From Lasiodiplodia sp. COLG20 (lineage: Eukaryota > Ascomycota > Dothideomycetes > Botryosphaeriales > Botryosphaeriaceae), in NCBI GenBank assembly GCA_009801085.1, contig VNWV01000001.1, positions 434,001 through 498,000 on the forward strand: DNA of 64,000 nt, given 5' to 3'. Below are positions 50,921 through 62,881 of the stretch, in pieces. Under the pieces are notes generated by a model. It searched no databases. It was not told the origin of the DNA and saw only the letters and a program-made list of their open reading frames with translations. The translations under genes were made by a program, and so were the position numbers. The first letter of the stretch is position 1. The number at the start of each line of letters is the position of its first letter.

Positions 50921-53900
50921 TCACTCCCTCCAAATCGGCGCCACCGTCTCAACCGCCCTCTCAACAACAGCCCTCACACGGTCCCGCAGCACGCCGTTAG
51001 CGCACTCGACGTCCAGGCTCTCCAGCCACACGCGCGCCACCATCTTGTCGACCTTGATCGAAATGCCGGGCACGGGGATGCCAAGGGCATGCAGGCGCTT
51101 GAGCTCGGCCTGCTCCTCCGGCGAAAAGGACTCCGCATCCTCTCCCGCAACACCAGCGGCGATGGAGACCGTCTTCGCAGGCGGTTCGGACGGGTCGACG
51201 GCAGCAACAGGATTGTCGGGCAGCTTGGGGTGGGCAAGCGGCGTGATGTTAGCGGCGCCGAACTGGGCCTCGAGGAACATGCAGAGGCGGTCGAAGCGGG
51301 TGCGGGGGTCGGAGGCGGCGTGGGGGTTGTGGCGGTTGTGGTGATGGCTGTGGTTGTGTGAGTGCTTCGAGGTCGACTGCTTGACGGCGGCCGGGCTGCT
51401 CTCGACCGAGAAGAGGACGGCGAGCACGGCGTCGGCGATGCCGTCGTTGATCATGTTGCCCTCCCACTCGACCTCGACGCGGCCGCCGCCCTGGCAGTGC
51501 ACGGCCACGCAATCCATGACGACGAAGCTCGTCGTCGACCGGTCCACCTCCTCGTCCGCATCGTCCATGGTGACCTCGTCGTCGTTCTCGGCCTTGTGCT
51601 CGCCATTGCCATTCGCTTCCGCCTTGCCGTTGATGGCGGCGTCTTTGCCGCTGACTTGCTTGATGGCGCCGAAGGTGCCTTCTAGCGCCCAGCGGATGAG
51701 GTCAATGCCTGCGGCGCTTAATGTGAGGTGTTGGCGACAGGCGATGGTTGTCGTCGTCAAGCCAGCGTACTCGCGTAGGTCCTCGGGGGCCATGAGCGAC
51801 ATCTTGAAGTCGTTTTGTACCAGCACTCCGCTGATCAGCTGGGGTTGGTGCTCTTCCTCATCCCCATCCTCTGATTCGCCGTCTGCACCATCTTCGCGCT
51901 TCAGGCGCTGCGGCATCGGCGGCGGTATTTGAGCAAGCTTGCCGACTACCTTGGCAATCTTGTCCGCTTTGAAGGGAATACGGAGCTCCTCGCAGTTTGC
52001 AGGGCTGAAGACCTTGACGGGTTGCTTCTTGTCGGCGTTCAAGGAGAGAAGCTTGGACTTCAGGCGCATCATGTTGTGCTTCTCGCCGTGTACGAGAATC
52101 TAGGAACTAGTTCAGCTCTTGAACTTGCATTATATTTAGCGAGCATATACTTACCACTACTGGTGCAGAGACTTCTTCGATGAATTCCCTGTTTTCTGTG
52201 CCGTCGACGTGGGCTGCGAAACTGAACTCCTGAACACTGCATCTTCTGGGAAGTAAGATCGGCTCTCCCTCCCTAGCCGGACCTCTTCTTGCGGCATTGC
52301 CTCTTGTCATGACCGCTGGGATCTGCTCAGGCTCATGCAAAATCATCTTACCCATTGTACCCTCAACGGAGTAACCAGTCATGATTACACCGTTGCGCTG
52401 GTCAGGCGCCCACCTCTCTAGCAGCTCACGGCTGACGCCGTTTTGCATCATACCAGGGGATGCCAGCATGACGCAGCTGCCCACATCGTCGAAGCGTTCA
52501 AGCGACTTGAGTGAACGAACATATTTAAAGTCCCAAGGGCCAGCCTTTGATGCGTCGCCGTTCCGCTCTGCTTCCTCCATACGCTCTCGGAACAGTCTCT
52601 TGATATTGTCGTTCATGGCGTAAACGTATGTCTGATATACCACCATACACTTACGGGCGATGTTGGAAGCGTAATAGATGGGGACCTTCTGGAACTCTGG
52701 GTGCTTTCCCCAGTACTCATCCAGAATGAGTAGCAGCTCCTGCGCACGTCCGAGGGCGAAGACCGGAAGAAGTGCGCGACCGCCACGGTTTATAATCCCA
52801 GTGATCGATTTCATCAGAGCAGCCTCACGCTCTAGGCGGGGAATGTGCGATGCAATACCGAAGGTACTCTCGGTAATAAGCACGTCAACATTGACATTCT
52901 TGGGAACCTCGGCAGAGATCAAGTGACGATCCTCTTCGCGCGAATAGTCTCCAGTGAACAGGATCTTCAGGCCGGCGATTTCGATCAGGAACATGGCTGC
53001 ACCGAGAACGTGGCCAGCAGGATAAGGTGTGATGCGGATGGAAGAGATAGTATGTGTTGTGTAGTAGTCGATGGCCTCGATCTGCGGGAAGGTTGAAAGG
53101 TGGTCGGCTTCAGTGTAGAGCTGGATGCGAGACTCTGAAGAAGACGAGATGTTCCCAACACGGACACTGTCCTGGATAAGCCACTTGTAGATTGCCTTGG
53201 TCGGATGCGTCATGAAGACGCGACCTTTGAAGTTCGTCTTGGACAGTACGTAGGGGAGGGAGGCAGCATGGTCGATGTGGAAACTATCGGTGTCATTAGC
53301 GGAACGTTCTTCCTTTGGCGCATGGCGTATGTGTGGATGCTATGTACATGGAGGGGATGAGTTCAGTGCGAGCGGGTTTCGTCACCACAGCAAAGCGATT
53401 CGGGAGGCGCAAGAATAGAGTTTTATTGATGCTCATATACAATGGTGGCGATACAAGATATGCAGGCGGAATACCACACATCGCAGAACTCATGCCCAGT
53501 ACAGGTTCCCTTCACGATGGATGGCGCCTTTGAGTGCAGGCCTCAAGCCTCTGCATCGCATTACAGAGCACGGTTCGAGTGTTGTTTGGGCCATTCCAAG
53601 CAAAGGTGGTATAAAGTCAGACGCTGAACAAAAGAACTGAATGCTTACTGGCTGATCAACAATACGTCGACAGTGCTCAGGTCGAACTCGTCGTAGAATG
53701 GCAATGCGGCAAGACCATCGTATGCCGGGTGCATGCCAGCGTCAAGCTACGATGTTATTAGTGCGCCATTCAAGCCAGGAATGTAGGCTGCGCGTACCAT
53801 GACCGTCTTGCCTTTGTACTGTATGATGTGACTCGACCGGCCGACCTCATTGCCACCACCCAAGCAGTAGAAGAGAAGCTCGTCGGAAGGATCGACGGGC

Positions 53901-53947
53901 TCATCGCTGCCGGGCGCCATGGCAGCAGCCTTGCGTTTTGCGGCCAT
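50921..53947 (-). CDS. YSH1: Pre-mRNA 3'-end cleavage endonuclease Ysh1/CPSF-73
   Basis: A four-exon gene encodes 851 residues: 53947-53798, 53746-53649, 53283-52155 and 52099-50921; introns are 51, 365 and 55 nt. The metallo-beta-lactamase part has [10 protein letters not shown] (30-39), [11 protein letters not shown] and the zinc-binding HFHIDH motif (83-88) formed across the long second intron. [16 protein letters not shown] and the beta-CASP segment ([31 protein letters not shown]) follow. FSFAAHVDG precedes the last junction, where VV joins [17 protein letters not shown]. The C-terminal 390 residues match the region that binds the CPF scaffold, with fungal acidic and His-rich inserts ([13 protein letters not shown]). 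The protein cleaves pre-mRNA before polyadenylation. It is essential in yeast and all visible metal ligands are intact. It is divergent from the TAF4 gene. Confidence 0.95.
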
Positions 53948-54484
53948 GATGGGGAGGTATGCGGCGGCGGGCGGGTGGACGGGTGGCGGGCAGACGGGTT
54001 CGCGCAACGGCACGCTATGTTAGTCGGAAGCTGATGCGCGCGGACAGCAGCAGCAGCAAGACGCGCGCAGGGTCATAAAGGGAGCAGATGTTTGGTGAGA
54101 GGTGGTGAGGATGGTGAAGTTGGCGCGGCAGCTCGCACTTGCATGGACGGGAGCTCGACGCGCGCCGGATCAATAAAGGGCCGCAGCTCTTTCCTGCAGT
54201 GCAGACGCGCCGCCCGCCAACCTTCCCAAGGCCGCTCCATCATCGCCGCGCTCCATCGCATCCGCCGCTCCGCCCACCGCACCCTTCGCCGCCCATTCTC
54301 CACCACACCCCCGGCGCTTCCGCGACCTGCGCCACGCTGCGGACCCCCTACACGACCACCCAAGCGACACTCCCGCGCATGATCGACGCCGCGCGATCGG
54401 GCTAGGTGACGGAGATTCACCCGGGCTGCTAGCAGCAGGACCGCATTCCCAGATCCCAGCACCAGCTTCGGCGCATCCGTCACC
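53948..54484. promoter_or_regulatory. Shared divergent promoter, YSH1 and TAF4 genes
   Basis: This 537-bp GC-rich gap lies between the divergent start codons of two general gene-expression factors. The open frames within it on both strands are compositional. Confidence 0.5.
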
Positions 54485-56383
54485 ATGGCTCAACAATACC
54501 CTCCCATGCACCCGCCGCCCCAGCCGCCCCAGCCGCCCCAGCGGCCCTACTCGCCCTACCCGCCGACCGCGAGCTCGCCCGTTCAGATGTCTCCCGGCGG
54601 CATGGGCGTGCCACCCGCAAACAAGCGTCCGAGACTGTCCCCGAACCCTGGCTCTCCGTACACGCCCTACCACAACTCGCCCTACTCTTCCATGCCGAAT
54701 ACTCCTGCCCCACCGCACACGCCACTTCCCTTCAATCAACCACAGCCTCCGGAGCAGACCAGTTTTGATGCGTCGCGTGGAGCACCCGGCTCGATGGGCC
54801 CGCCCCAGCGTCCGGCCGACAAGCAGGAAAAACCGGAGAAAGAGAAGGCAACCGACATCAATGACCTGAGTGATGTCATTGGCGCCTCGGGCATTGATTT
54901 GCGTGAGGAAGAGAACTATTTGGCTCAGACATATCAGAACCAGCACCAGGCTAGCTCTTTCAATACGTCATTCTCGCAGTCGCCCGCAACACAATCGCCA
55001 AACAACAGCTTCAATGCTCTTTCGCAAGGCAGCTTTGGCAATTACCCTGCATTCCAAGGCACCGGCCCAGTCAACCAACCCGCCGTCTCCCAGAAGACTA
55101 TTGAGGAAGAACTGTTCGAGAAGCACAAGGCAGCCGCGCGATCGTTGGCCGAAAAGTCTCAACAGGAGCTCAACGATCCCTTCTGCCGTGGTAACAACAT
55201 CAGGCAGAAGATCGGTCGCCACACTTACGACCAAGGAGTGAAGTTCAACGTGGACGGCTTATACGACAGAATTAGCAAGGATCAGCCGCAGAGAGTTAAT
55301 GGCACACAGGCTACTGGGCCCGATGGCACTGGCATGGTGAAAGCGCAGGCCGCTGCGCTCCTTGATACAAATGCACCCCTGGCAGAGATACTGACTCTCC
55401 TTTCCTTGGCTACTAAGGAGAGATTACGCGGTATTCTCGAAGACGCGTACGCGCTTTCGAGGTCGCGCCAGCTTGGGTCTCACGGCGTTGTTCCCCCGGA
55501 ATTTGCAGACATTGCAACCGGTAATGGAACGCCGAAGCCTACCACAGCTGTACCGACCTCTGTTACCAAGACAGCATGGGATCAGCCGGACAGTGCCATC
55601 AGCCCCACGACAGTACCGTCAAAACGTGAGCTTACGCAGCCTTTTTCTTTTTACTTCTATTTCGAATTCCTATTCTAACGACGTTAAGGCCCTCTCGATT
55701 CCGATTCGTCCAAGAACGACCCCTCGCGTCTCCCTACCCCACCTACTGACACTCCGCCGACCCCGCAACCCACCGTATCATTCTCATCCGATCTGTCCTC
55801 CACACTGCGGAAACTCCAATCAGAAGAGCGCAAATACGAGCAGGAGCGCGTCAAAAAGCGGCAAAAACGCGCAGCAGCAAAGGGCTCAGACAATGGCAGC
55901 GCACCCGGTACCCCGGGCGACAAGACGTCTCCAGCAGACCTGGTACCCTTGAAGATGACAAAGAAAGAACGGGAACGCCTCGCCAAGGCCGGCCAGACGG
56001 ACGAGGTGCTGCACAAGGCGGCCAACACGACGGCGAACATGGCCATCGGCGGCTTTGGCAAGAAGTACAGCTGGCTCAGCGGCGGCTCCGGCTCGGGCGC
56101 CAGCACGCCCAGCCGGCTGAACACAAATGTGGGTGGCGTCTCGAGCGGCGGCGGTCTCAGCGGCGGAGGAGGAGCAAGCGGTGGTGGCAGCGGCGCAGGA
56201 GGAGGCGGGAGCACGCAGGACCGCAGTCTGGCCGCGAGAGACCGCAAGTGGGGCGATTGGCGCGAGGATGGGCCCAAGGGCAAGGGAATTCAGATGCGGG
56301 ATCTGATCGCGGCGCTGGAGCAGGATGGAAACGAGAAGAAGACGCTGGCGCGGGCGCTGGTGCGGTTGAAGTCGGACAACTGA
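54485..56383 (+). CDS. TAF4: Transcription initiation factor TFIID subunit 4 (TAF4)
   Basis: A two-exon gene encodes 611 residues: 54485-55625, a 63-nt intron (GTGAGC...TTCTAACGACGTTAAG) at 55626-55688, then 55689-56383. The ATG sits in CACCATGG, a strong context. A Pro-rich disordered N-terminus (1-130) precedes a conserved region: DLSDVIGASGIDLREEENYL (about 130-149), then the histone-fold part LLDTNAPLAEILTLLSLATK followed by ERLRGILEDAYALSRSRQ. The C-terminal TAF4 block follows, with LRKLQSEERKYEQERVKKRQK, TKKERERLAKAGQ, ANTTANMAIGGFGKKYSWL, and a Gly/Ser-rich linker before RDLIAALEQD. TAF4 pairs with TAF12 by histone-fold contact within TFIID and SLIK-like complexes. The family call rests on these blocks in order. 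Confidence 0.88.
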
Positions 56384-58293
56384 GAGAAGTGATATGAAGG
56401 ACGCATCAGCACTCAGTTATTAGTGGGCATCCCCCCGGGCTTGAAGAGTAATTGCTTTTGGTTTTTTCCATACCGGCGGGGCGGAAAGGGGAAAGAAGAA
56501 CAACAAGAAGAATATCAACTATCAATTGCAGCCTGCTGGAATTCACACATTCCTGACAAGGCGATGGGGCAGCATCATCATCTGGCAAAGCTTTTATTTT
56601 GGAAGCCTTTTCTTTTCACGGCCGGTCAAACAAAGAACAGACCTAGCACAATGCATCATGGGGATTAGGGGAAGGGAAGGAGGACAGAGCGAGGTTTTCC
56701 AAATGCAGCAGCAGCAGCGAGAGGGGGGAAGTGATGGAGCCTTCCCCCCGTCACGCCAGCCAGTCAGTAAACTCTTCGAAATTTAATGAGCCGCGGAGGG
56801 GGGGAGAGAACGAAAAAGAAAAGAAAAGAATTCAAAACTTTGTGATACTTGTTTCATTCCTCTCTTCCTTCTTCGTCTCCTTTTCAGCGTCTGCCCTTCG
56901 TCTTCTGTTTCCTTTTCTTCTTTTTGTTTTCCTCCTCACTGTAAACGGCGCGAATGGTGGTGGTTAAGGCGGGGCTCGGCGCGGATGGTTGGTCTATGTG
57001 TATATTTTTTTTCTCTTACCGGCAAAAAAGAAAAAAGAGAAGTAGGGAGGAGGGAGGAGGGTCGATTACCGCGGGGAGAGGGAGCGGGAGGCCAGAAATC
57101 GTGGCAGACAAGTCTTGGAAGTGGGCGGGGTTTGGGGGAAGCATTGGGGAAAGTCAGGCCAAGTGAGAGGGCAAACAAGCAGGCAAACAAGCAGGTAGTC
57201 CGTCAAGCGATGACAATGACACCACCAGGCGGGGCTTAGAGTATATATTTACTACCACCGACACAATCGAGCACGGGGAAGGGAGGGGAGAAGATTGGTA
57301 TTCGAGCAGAACAGACACCAACAACAACAACAACCAAAAAAAAAAAAAAAAAAGGCCCACACCAAGCTGCTGCTGCTGCACTCCAGTGCTTAACTTGACA
57401 CGAATTCCTGAAGGAGAGATACTTTGGTACGCCGGTGATCACTAATACCAGCTATCAGGGATTTGAAGAGGTCGAGTGGGATGCAGCTGTGTGTGTAGGC
57501 GGTGTTGGGGTACCGGTCGACGGGATGGGGGAGGCGGGAACCGGGAGCGAGCATTAGATGTATTATTTCTGGAACGTTTTACTTTTTCTTCTTGTCTTTC
57601 CTCATCGTATATATGACTTTTTGTTTTTGCTAAGATTCACATCCTGTCAAGCCGTTACGAAGGTCGTCGGTGAGCATGGTAAGCTGAGATTGATCGAGCG
57701 AGGGGTAAGGCTTTCGTAGGGTTCCCCTATTCTCTTTATTCTCTTTGCCATGATGACGAAAAAGGAGAAGAGCAAAAAATTTGTCATGGCAAGATTCGGA
57801 TAAGTGGACTACGTAATGGATGTTGAAAGTGACAATGTTATAACGCCAAATCATCGAAAGTTGTTGGCATGTAACTCGCGATTTGACCAGCTGACAGTCC
57901 TCGGAAAACTACTCATAATATCCTGCCATGAGTCAGAGTAATAATGAAACACTGGGGGACTCTTGCACTCCATATATCCATAACTGTATTGTAACTAGTA
58001 ACGATCGTGCTGGCTGATCCAACGTCGTATATGTCGTAGACCAATCCTAGTAGCCTTTCCCTCATATTTGAAGTGCGCCGCCAACCACCACCGCCATCCT
58101 CATTATTTTCACTGTAGTCTCCACCAATCCTATCCGTCCCTTACAACCCATCAGTCTACGTACTCACTCCCACTCACTCAGCATAACTTATCAGCCCTTA
58201 AACTCGAAACGAAAGCGGGCAAAGGAGAGAATAGCTTCAGTTAGCCCTGAAAGAAAGAAAACAGCAGCATTCCAGTCAGCGTGTTATTCCTTT
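56384..58293. other. Convergent intergenic region, TAF4 and prolidase
   Basis: This gap of about 1.9 kb holds the 3' ends of two convergent genes. It has homopurine/homopyrimidine stretches (about 56800-57080) and an A tract near 57339-57353. No credible gene or RNA gene was found. Confidence 0.4.
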
Positions 58294-61200
58294 TCAATAC
58301 TTCATATCAAACCCTGCCGTGTAGTACGAACTCGGCGAAGGCGATGACGACGTTGGCTGGGCTGGGCTCTCTTCAGGGTTAGAGCCTTGCCTGGCCAACT
58401 CCAAGCGCTTCTTGTTTTGCTGCTCGAGTAGTCTGAGCTGCGTCTGGTAGTCCGGCTTTTCCAAGGTTCCATTTTCCTGAGCCAGCTTCTCTTGCCTGGC
58501 CATCTCCAAGCGCTTCATGTTTTGCTGCTCGAGTAGTTCGAGCTGCATCTGCATGTTCTGCATCGCAGTGATGCGCTCCGTATTTTCCTGGTTAAGTCGC
58601 ATAAGCTCCGTCCAGTACTCCTGCCAGCCAGGTAGCTCCGAATACCAAAGCCTGCCGTCGTTCGAACGCCGCCCAAAGCCGATGCGGCTCAAATTTTGCA
58701 TCTCTATTAGCTTGAACTGGTAGCAGAGGTCTGAGAGGTCCAAAGGGCGTTTCAGCAGGTCTGGCGGTAAGACACCCGACCGTGGGATGCCCGAGGGGTC
58801 CACTTCATTTTGCTTCGACAGCCGCATGAGCTCCGTCCAGTATTCCTGCCAACCTGGTCGGTCCGAAAACCAAAACTCGTCGCCCGAAAGCTGAATCCGC
58901 GCCGGTCCACCCAGAGCGGCGCACTTCTTCTTGTTTTGCATCTCGATTAGCATGAGCTGCCACGAGTAGTCTGAGAGTTCCAAAGGGCGTTTCAGCAGGT
59001 CGGGTGGTGGGAGTTCCGGGGGTGGGATATTCCAGGGGTCCAAAGGGCGATTCAGCGGGGCTGGCGGTGAGAAGGTCGCCTCTAGCTTTTGCTGGAGAGC
59101 GAGGCGCTCCTGCTTTTGCCGGGCAGCGAGGCGCTCTTGATGTTGCTCCCGATGTTGCTGCTCGACTTTCTTGAGCTCCGTCCAGTAGTCCTGCCAACCT
59201 GGTCGGTCTGAAAACCAACGCTCGTTGTCCGAAGCCGGCCTCCTCATCCCACTCCTTTGACGAATCTTGTTTTGCATCTCAGTTAGCAGGAGCTGGTACG
59301 AGAGGTCTGAGAGGTCCAAAGGGCGTTTCCGAAGGATCGGTGGTACGACGTGCGGCGGTGGGACGTTCGGGTCTGAAAGGCAATTCAGCGGAGCCGGTGG
59401 TGGGAAGGCTGCCTCCGGCATCCCACGCTCGTTACGCGTCTGGCTTTGTATCTCACATAGGAAGAGGTGGTTCGGGAGGTCCGAGAAGTCCAAAGGGCGT
59501 TCCAGCAGCCTCGGTGATGCGACATCCGGCGGCGGGGAGTTCTTATCAATGTTGTTGTTGCTGGCGTTTTCCATTTGCTGGAGCCTCTGGCTCTGCGCCA
59601 TGTGCCGCTGTTGCGCGAGTTGGTGTATGCGCTCTTGGGGGGACGCGGAAAATCGGGGCGGCTGTGGTTGAAAGTCCTGTGGGCCCATGCAATGGAATTG
59701 ATTTTCTTGCTGGTATGTTTGCTGCGGATACTTCTCTCCAATAGCAATCGATGCACGGTGCGTTAGATGCCGATCTTGCTCGTTCCTCAAGCCGCCATGA
59801 CCGACCTCAGCGACCGTTGCCGGGAGGTTGCTCTCGGACAATCTGAATCGCATCTTATCTGGAAGCCGCTCAGATGCCGAACGTGATGGTCCAGGTCTAG
59901 GCCGGGCACTTGGTGGAGCACACAATGGCCTGTATGGCAAAGACTTGACCGCTTGAGACCCCGAAATGATGATGGGCATACTCTGACGGTAGGCTAGTGG
60001 CTTTGCAGGCAGTTCAGGAAGCTTTTGAGGAGGCATAGGTGCTTGCCGTGGGCGCTGAAACATTTGCGAAGGGGAATATTCAGGCAGCGAGTGATTGGAT
60101 AAGGATTGAGTCGAAGCCATTCGGGCAAGAGCTGAAGGAACCTTCCGCCAGTGGCTGGCTTGGCTTTCTCCTGGCACTTGTGGCTCGGAATTTCTCTGCG
60201 GCTCGCTAGGTAGTTCAGCTGCAACGGCACCTTCATGGATTGGCCAGTTGTAAGCCTCGAAGGAAGCAGGGGCAGCAGCAAGGCTCGCCGGCACGCTTCG
60301 CTTGGGAGTCTGAGGGCCTACTTGACTCCCTTCAAGCTCGACTACATTGCTTGCTGTCGTGGATTCTGGAGATTTCCGACAGGGTTCAGGAGGCCCGGCA
60401 GTTACGTCTTGGGACCATGCCTCGATACCCTTGCTCTTTGTGACTGAATCTTGGTGAATTTCCTCCTTTCGAACCTTTGTGGCCGAAGCACGCCGTTGCC
60501 GTTTCCGTGGGGTTTCACCGTCAAGGGTTTCGACGCAGCCATCTTGCATGATGCGCAACATCTCCTCTCCCTTCGGGGCGGTGGTAAGGTTTTCATATCC
60601 ATCATCCGTGACGAGAATGTCATCCTCAATGCGCACGCCACCAACAGGAAGATAACGCTGGAGAACTCGTCTGTTGATGTATCTGGAGTGGATTGGGCTG
60701 GAAAGATAAACGGCATTCAAAGCGTAACGATTGAAGTAGCTGCATGAATCATCAGCCATAAAACTTCATGGGACATCAAAGGGGTACTTACATCCCCGGT
60801 TCCACCGTGACAACCATGCCTTCCTCGAGGGCTGGATGATTCGGGTGGACAAGAGCTTTGCACATTTCAGGATCGACAACAGAGCTCATGTGTTCAGCGG
60901 TGCCTGCCATCAATGGTACGTCGGACACGTCATGAACTTCAAGCCCTAGATGATGGCCGAGACCGTGAGGAAGAAATGCCAGTGAGGTGCCAGCATCAAA
61001 AATGTCTTCCGGAGTGCCGTTATGGAGAATGCCGAGTTCCAGAAGACCATCAATGAGGATACGATGGGCCAAATAGTGGATGTCCAAATATCTTGCTCCC
61101 GGCCGAATAGCATCGATGCACTCAGTTTGCATCTTCAAAACGAGATCGTAGATTGCCTCGGATTCCTTGGAGGGCCATTGGCCGGTAAGGGGAAAGGTCC

Positions 61201-62145
61201 TGGTCACGTCACTTGCATAACACTGCCATTCACAACCGGCATCGAGACACATGAGCGGGCGGTCATGGAAGGGCTCATCATTCTTGATGTAGTGGAGCGT
61301 GGCAGCATTTTCTCCGGAGGCAGCAATGATTTCGTAAGCTTGATGCTTAGCATCAGCAGCCACACATGTGTCGAGGAAGGTGGCTTCGACTTGAGCCTCG
61401 TTCTTAAAGGCTCTGATATTTCTGAGAACCTTTTCATGGGCCTTGGCACTGATTTGGTTGGCTTTGCGGATGAGCTTGATCTCGTGCTGGTCTTTGCGGA
61501 CACGGGCGGCGTCGATGGCGACTTGCAGCTTGGTGTAGTTGACACGAGGCGACTTGTCGTGGCCAGGTACCACTGCTTGGTCAGGATGCAGGATGTAGAC
61601 GTCGCCTTCATGCTGCGTCATCCAAAACTCTACATAGCCGGGTACGGCGTATGAGAAGTCGACAGCATCAACATCGTATTTGTCCAGAGCTTCCTCGGGA
61701 GTGGAGCCACGGCCATTGTAGTAGACCCTTCGCGGGCTCCCGGGCGATGGAACGTAGAGCGTCAAGAAGTCCAGACGGATATCATAAGTCAAGTGACAAT
61801 CAGCCTCGTCAACGCTGTACTCGGCGTTAGATGGCGAAGACGGCAAACGGCACGGAACGAAAATAGATTGAGTGGCGGCTCACCCGGTTAGATAGTAAAA
61901 ATAGCGCCGCTGGCGGAAGGGGACAAACTGATCGCTGTCCTCCAGGTAGGCCGTCGGGGCGCCGGGAAGGTAGATCAAGCCCTTCTCGACGCCGAGGAAG
62001 TCAGCGACTCGACGGGCGTGCTGTTTGGCTAGGCGAAAGTCAGAAGCGCCGGGCACGTGGGGACGAACGTGGGGCGGGACGGACCTGGGTATTTCTCCAG
62101 CGGCGAACCAGCGCCGAGGTGGAGACGAACGTCCGGGTGCTCCAT
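58294..62145 (-). CDS. Xaa-Pro dipeptidase/aminopeptidase (M24B) with repeat-rich C-terminal extension
   Basis: A four-exon gene encodes 1224 residues: 62145-62085, 62028-61884, 61814-60792 and 60739-58294; introns are 56, 69 and 52 nt. Residues 1-470 are a fungal prolidase: [36 protein letters not shown], then the pita-bread fold with ligands in [37 protein letters not shown] joined to IYFNRYAL, and [12 protein letters not shown]. All five metal-binding positions look intact. The ordinary enzyme ends near [11 protein letters not shown]. Here the frame runs on for about 750 residues: a nuclear-signal-like KRQRRAS, a disordered part, and four imperfect repeats of [11 protein letters not shown]...EMQN with [15 protein letters not shown]. 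It ends with two [19 protein letters not shown] helices. It is either a real fusion or, less likely, two genes joined by an unseen stop or intron. Confidence 0.85.
58380..59530. repeat. Four diverged coding repeats in the prolidase extension
   Basis: On the minus strand, units headed by [24 protein letters not shown] and RPLDLSDL each continue to an EMQN/EIQS word. The last three also contain a W(F/Y)S(D/E)xPGWQ(D/E)YWTEL block. Spacing is roughly 240-330 bp. They encode similar domains rather than a recent duplication, because codons differ widely. Confidence 0.8.
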
Positions 62146-62881
62146 GGCCGGCGTCTTCGAAGCGCTCGCTCTGCTGGAGTGGTGGTGCGAGTTGAAGCGG
62201 CAGCAGAGGGAGGGGACAGAGAGCTCCAGGCAGCTCAGTGCACGGACCGCAGCCTCGCTGACCGGCGCCGCCTCACCTCTCAGCCTTTCGTTTGCTGCTG
62301 GCAGCGGGGCTCTTCCGCACTGCGCCGCACGGTGGGGTGCCAACGCCAGCACACGTTTACGATGCAACTAGCCAGCGCAGCACGGTGTTCTCGAAGGCAG
62401 CAAGGGCGAGATTGGCACGCTGGCTCTAGGCGGGCTCGATGCGTGCTTCCCCGGCGTTACGCGCGCGACGCTGGATAGCCAATCGACTAGCGCTAGACCC
62501 TGGCCGTTTCATCTGGCGCTACGTCACCACCCGGCGCCCCGTGCTGCCCAAGAATGCTCCTCCCACACTGCCGCCCTCTCTGACTTTCTTGCTTTACCGT
62601 TGGTATCGTGCCTTTTCGGGCTACGATGCGCCGCGCTATGCCCTTTGGCGCGGATGGCGAGCCGATTGATTGGTGTAACGGTGCAGAATCGCCATCCTCA
62701 CGCTCGTGCCAAGTTGGCTAAAGTTGGTGTTTCCTGCTTTGAGCCCAGCAGCTTGTTCTTGCCTCCGCGAGCTTGCTGCAGCCAGCCTTTATATCTCACA
62801 GTCTTGCCCTCTAGTCCAACCACAATTCCCTTGAGAAACCACCCTGTCGCCCTAATCCCCTGCTTGCATTCCTCCGCTACC
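62146..62881. promoter_or_regulatory. Shared divergent region, prolidase and thaumatin-like genes
   Basis: This 736-bp gap lies between divergent start codons. The frame of the thaumatin-like gene is open up to 62600 but the signal peptide begins at the ATG at 62882, so the rest is upstream sequence. Pyrimidine-rich stretches precede the thaumatin-like start. Confidence 0.45.

Noticed and set aside
53315..53533. 72-residue plus-strand frame within the YSH1 intron
   Set aside because: No family resemblance; short frames are expected by chance in 365 nt.
53567..53583. tRNA-like T-arm (AGCAC GGTTCGA GTGTT) inside the YSH1 intron
   Set aside because: No matching acceptor stem, D-arm or anticodon arm could be drawn upstream.
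54170..54946. 258-residue minus-strand frame opposite the 5' part of TAF4
   Set aside because: Arg/Gly-rich complement of Pro-rich coding sequence; no ATG context or domain.
56731..57239. Small plus-strand frames in the TAF4 3' flank
   Set aside because: Low-complexity purine/pyrimidine tracts; no homology or splice evidence.
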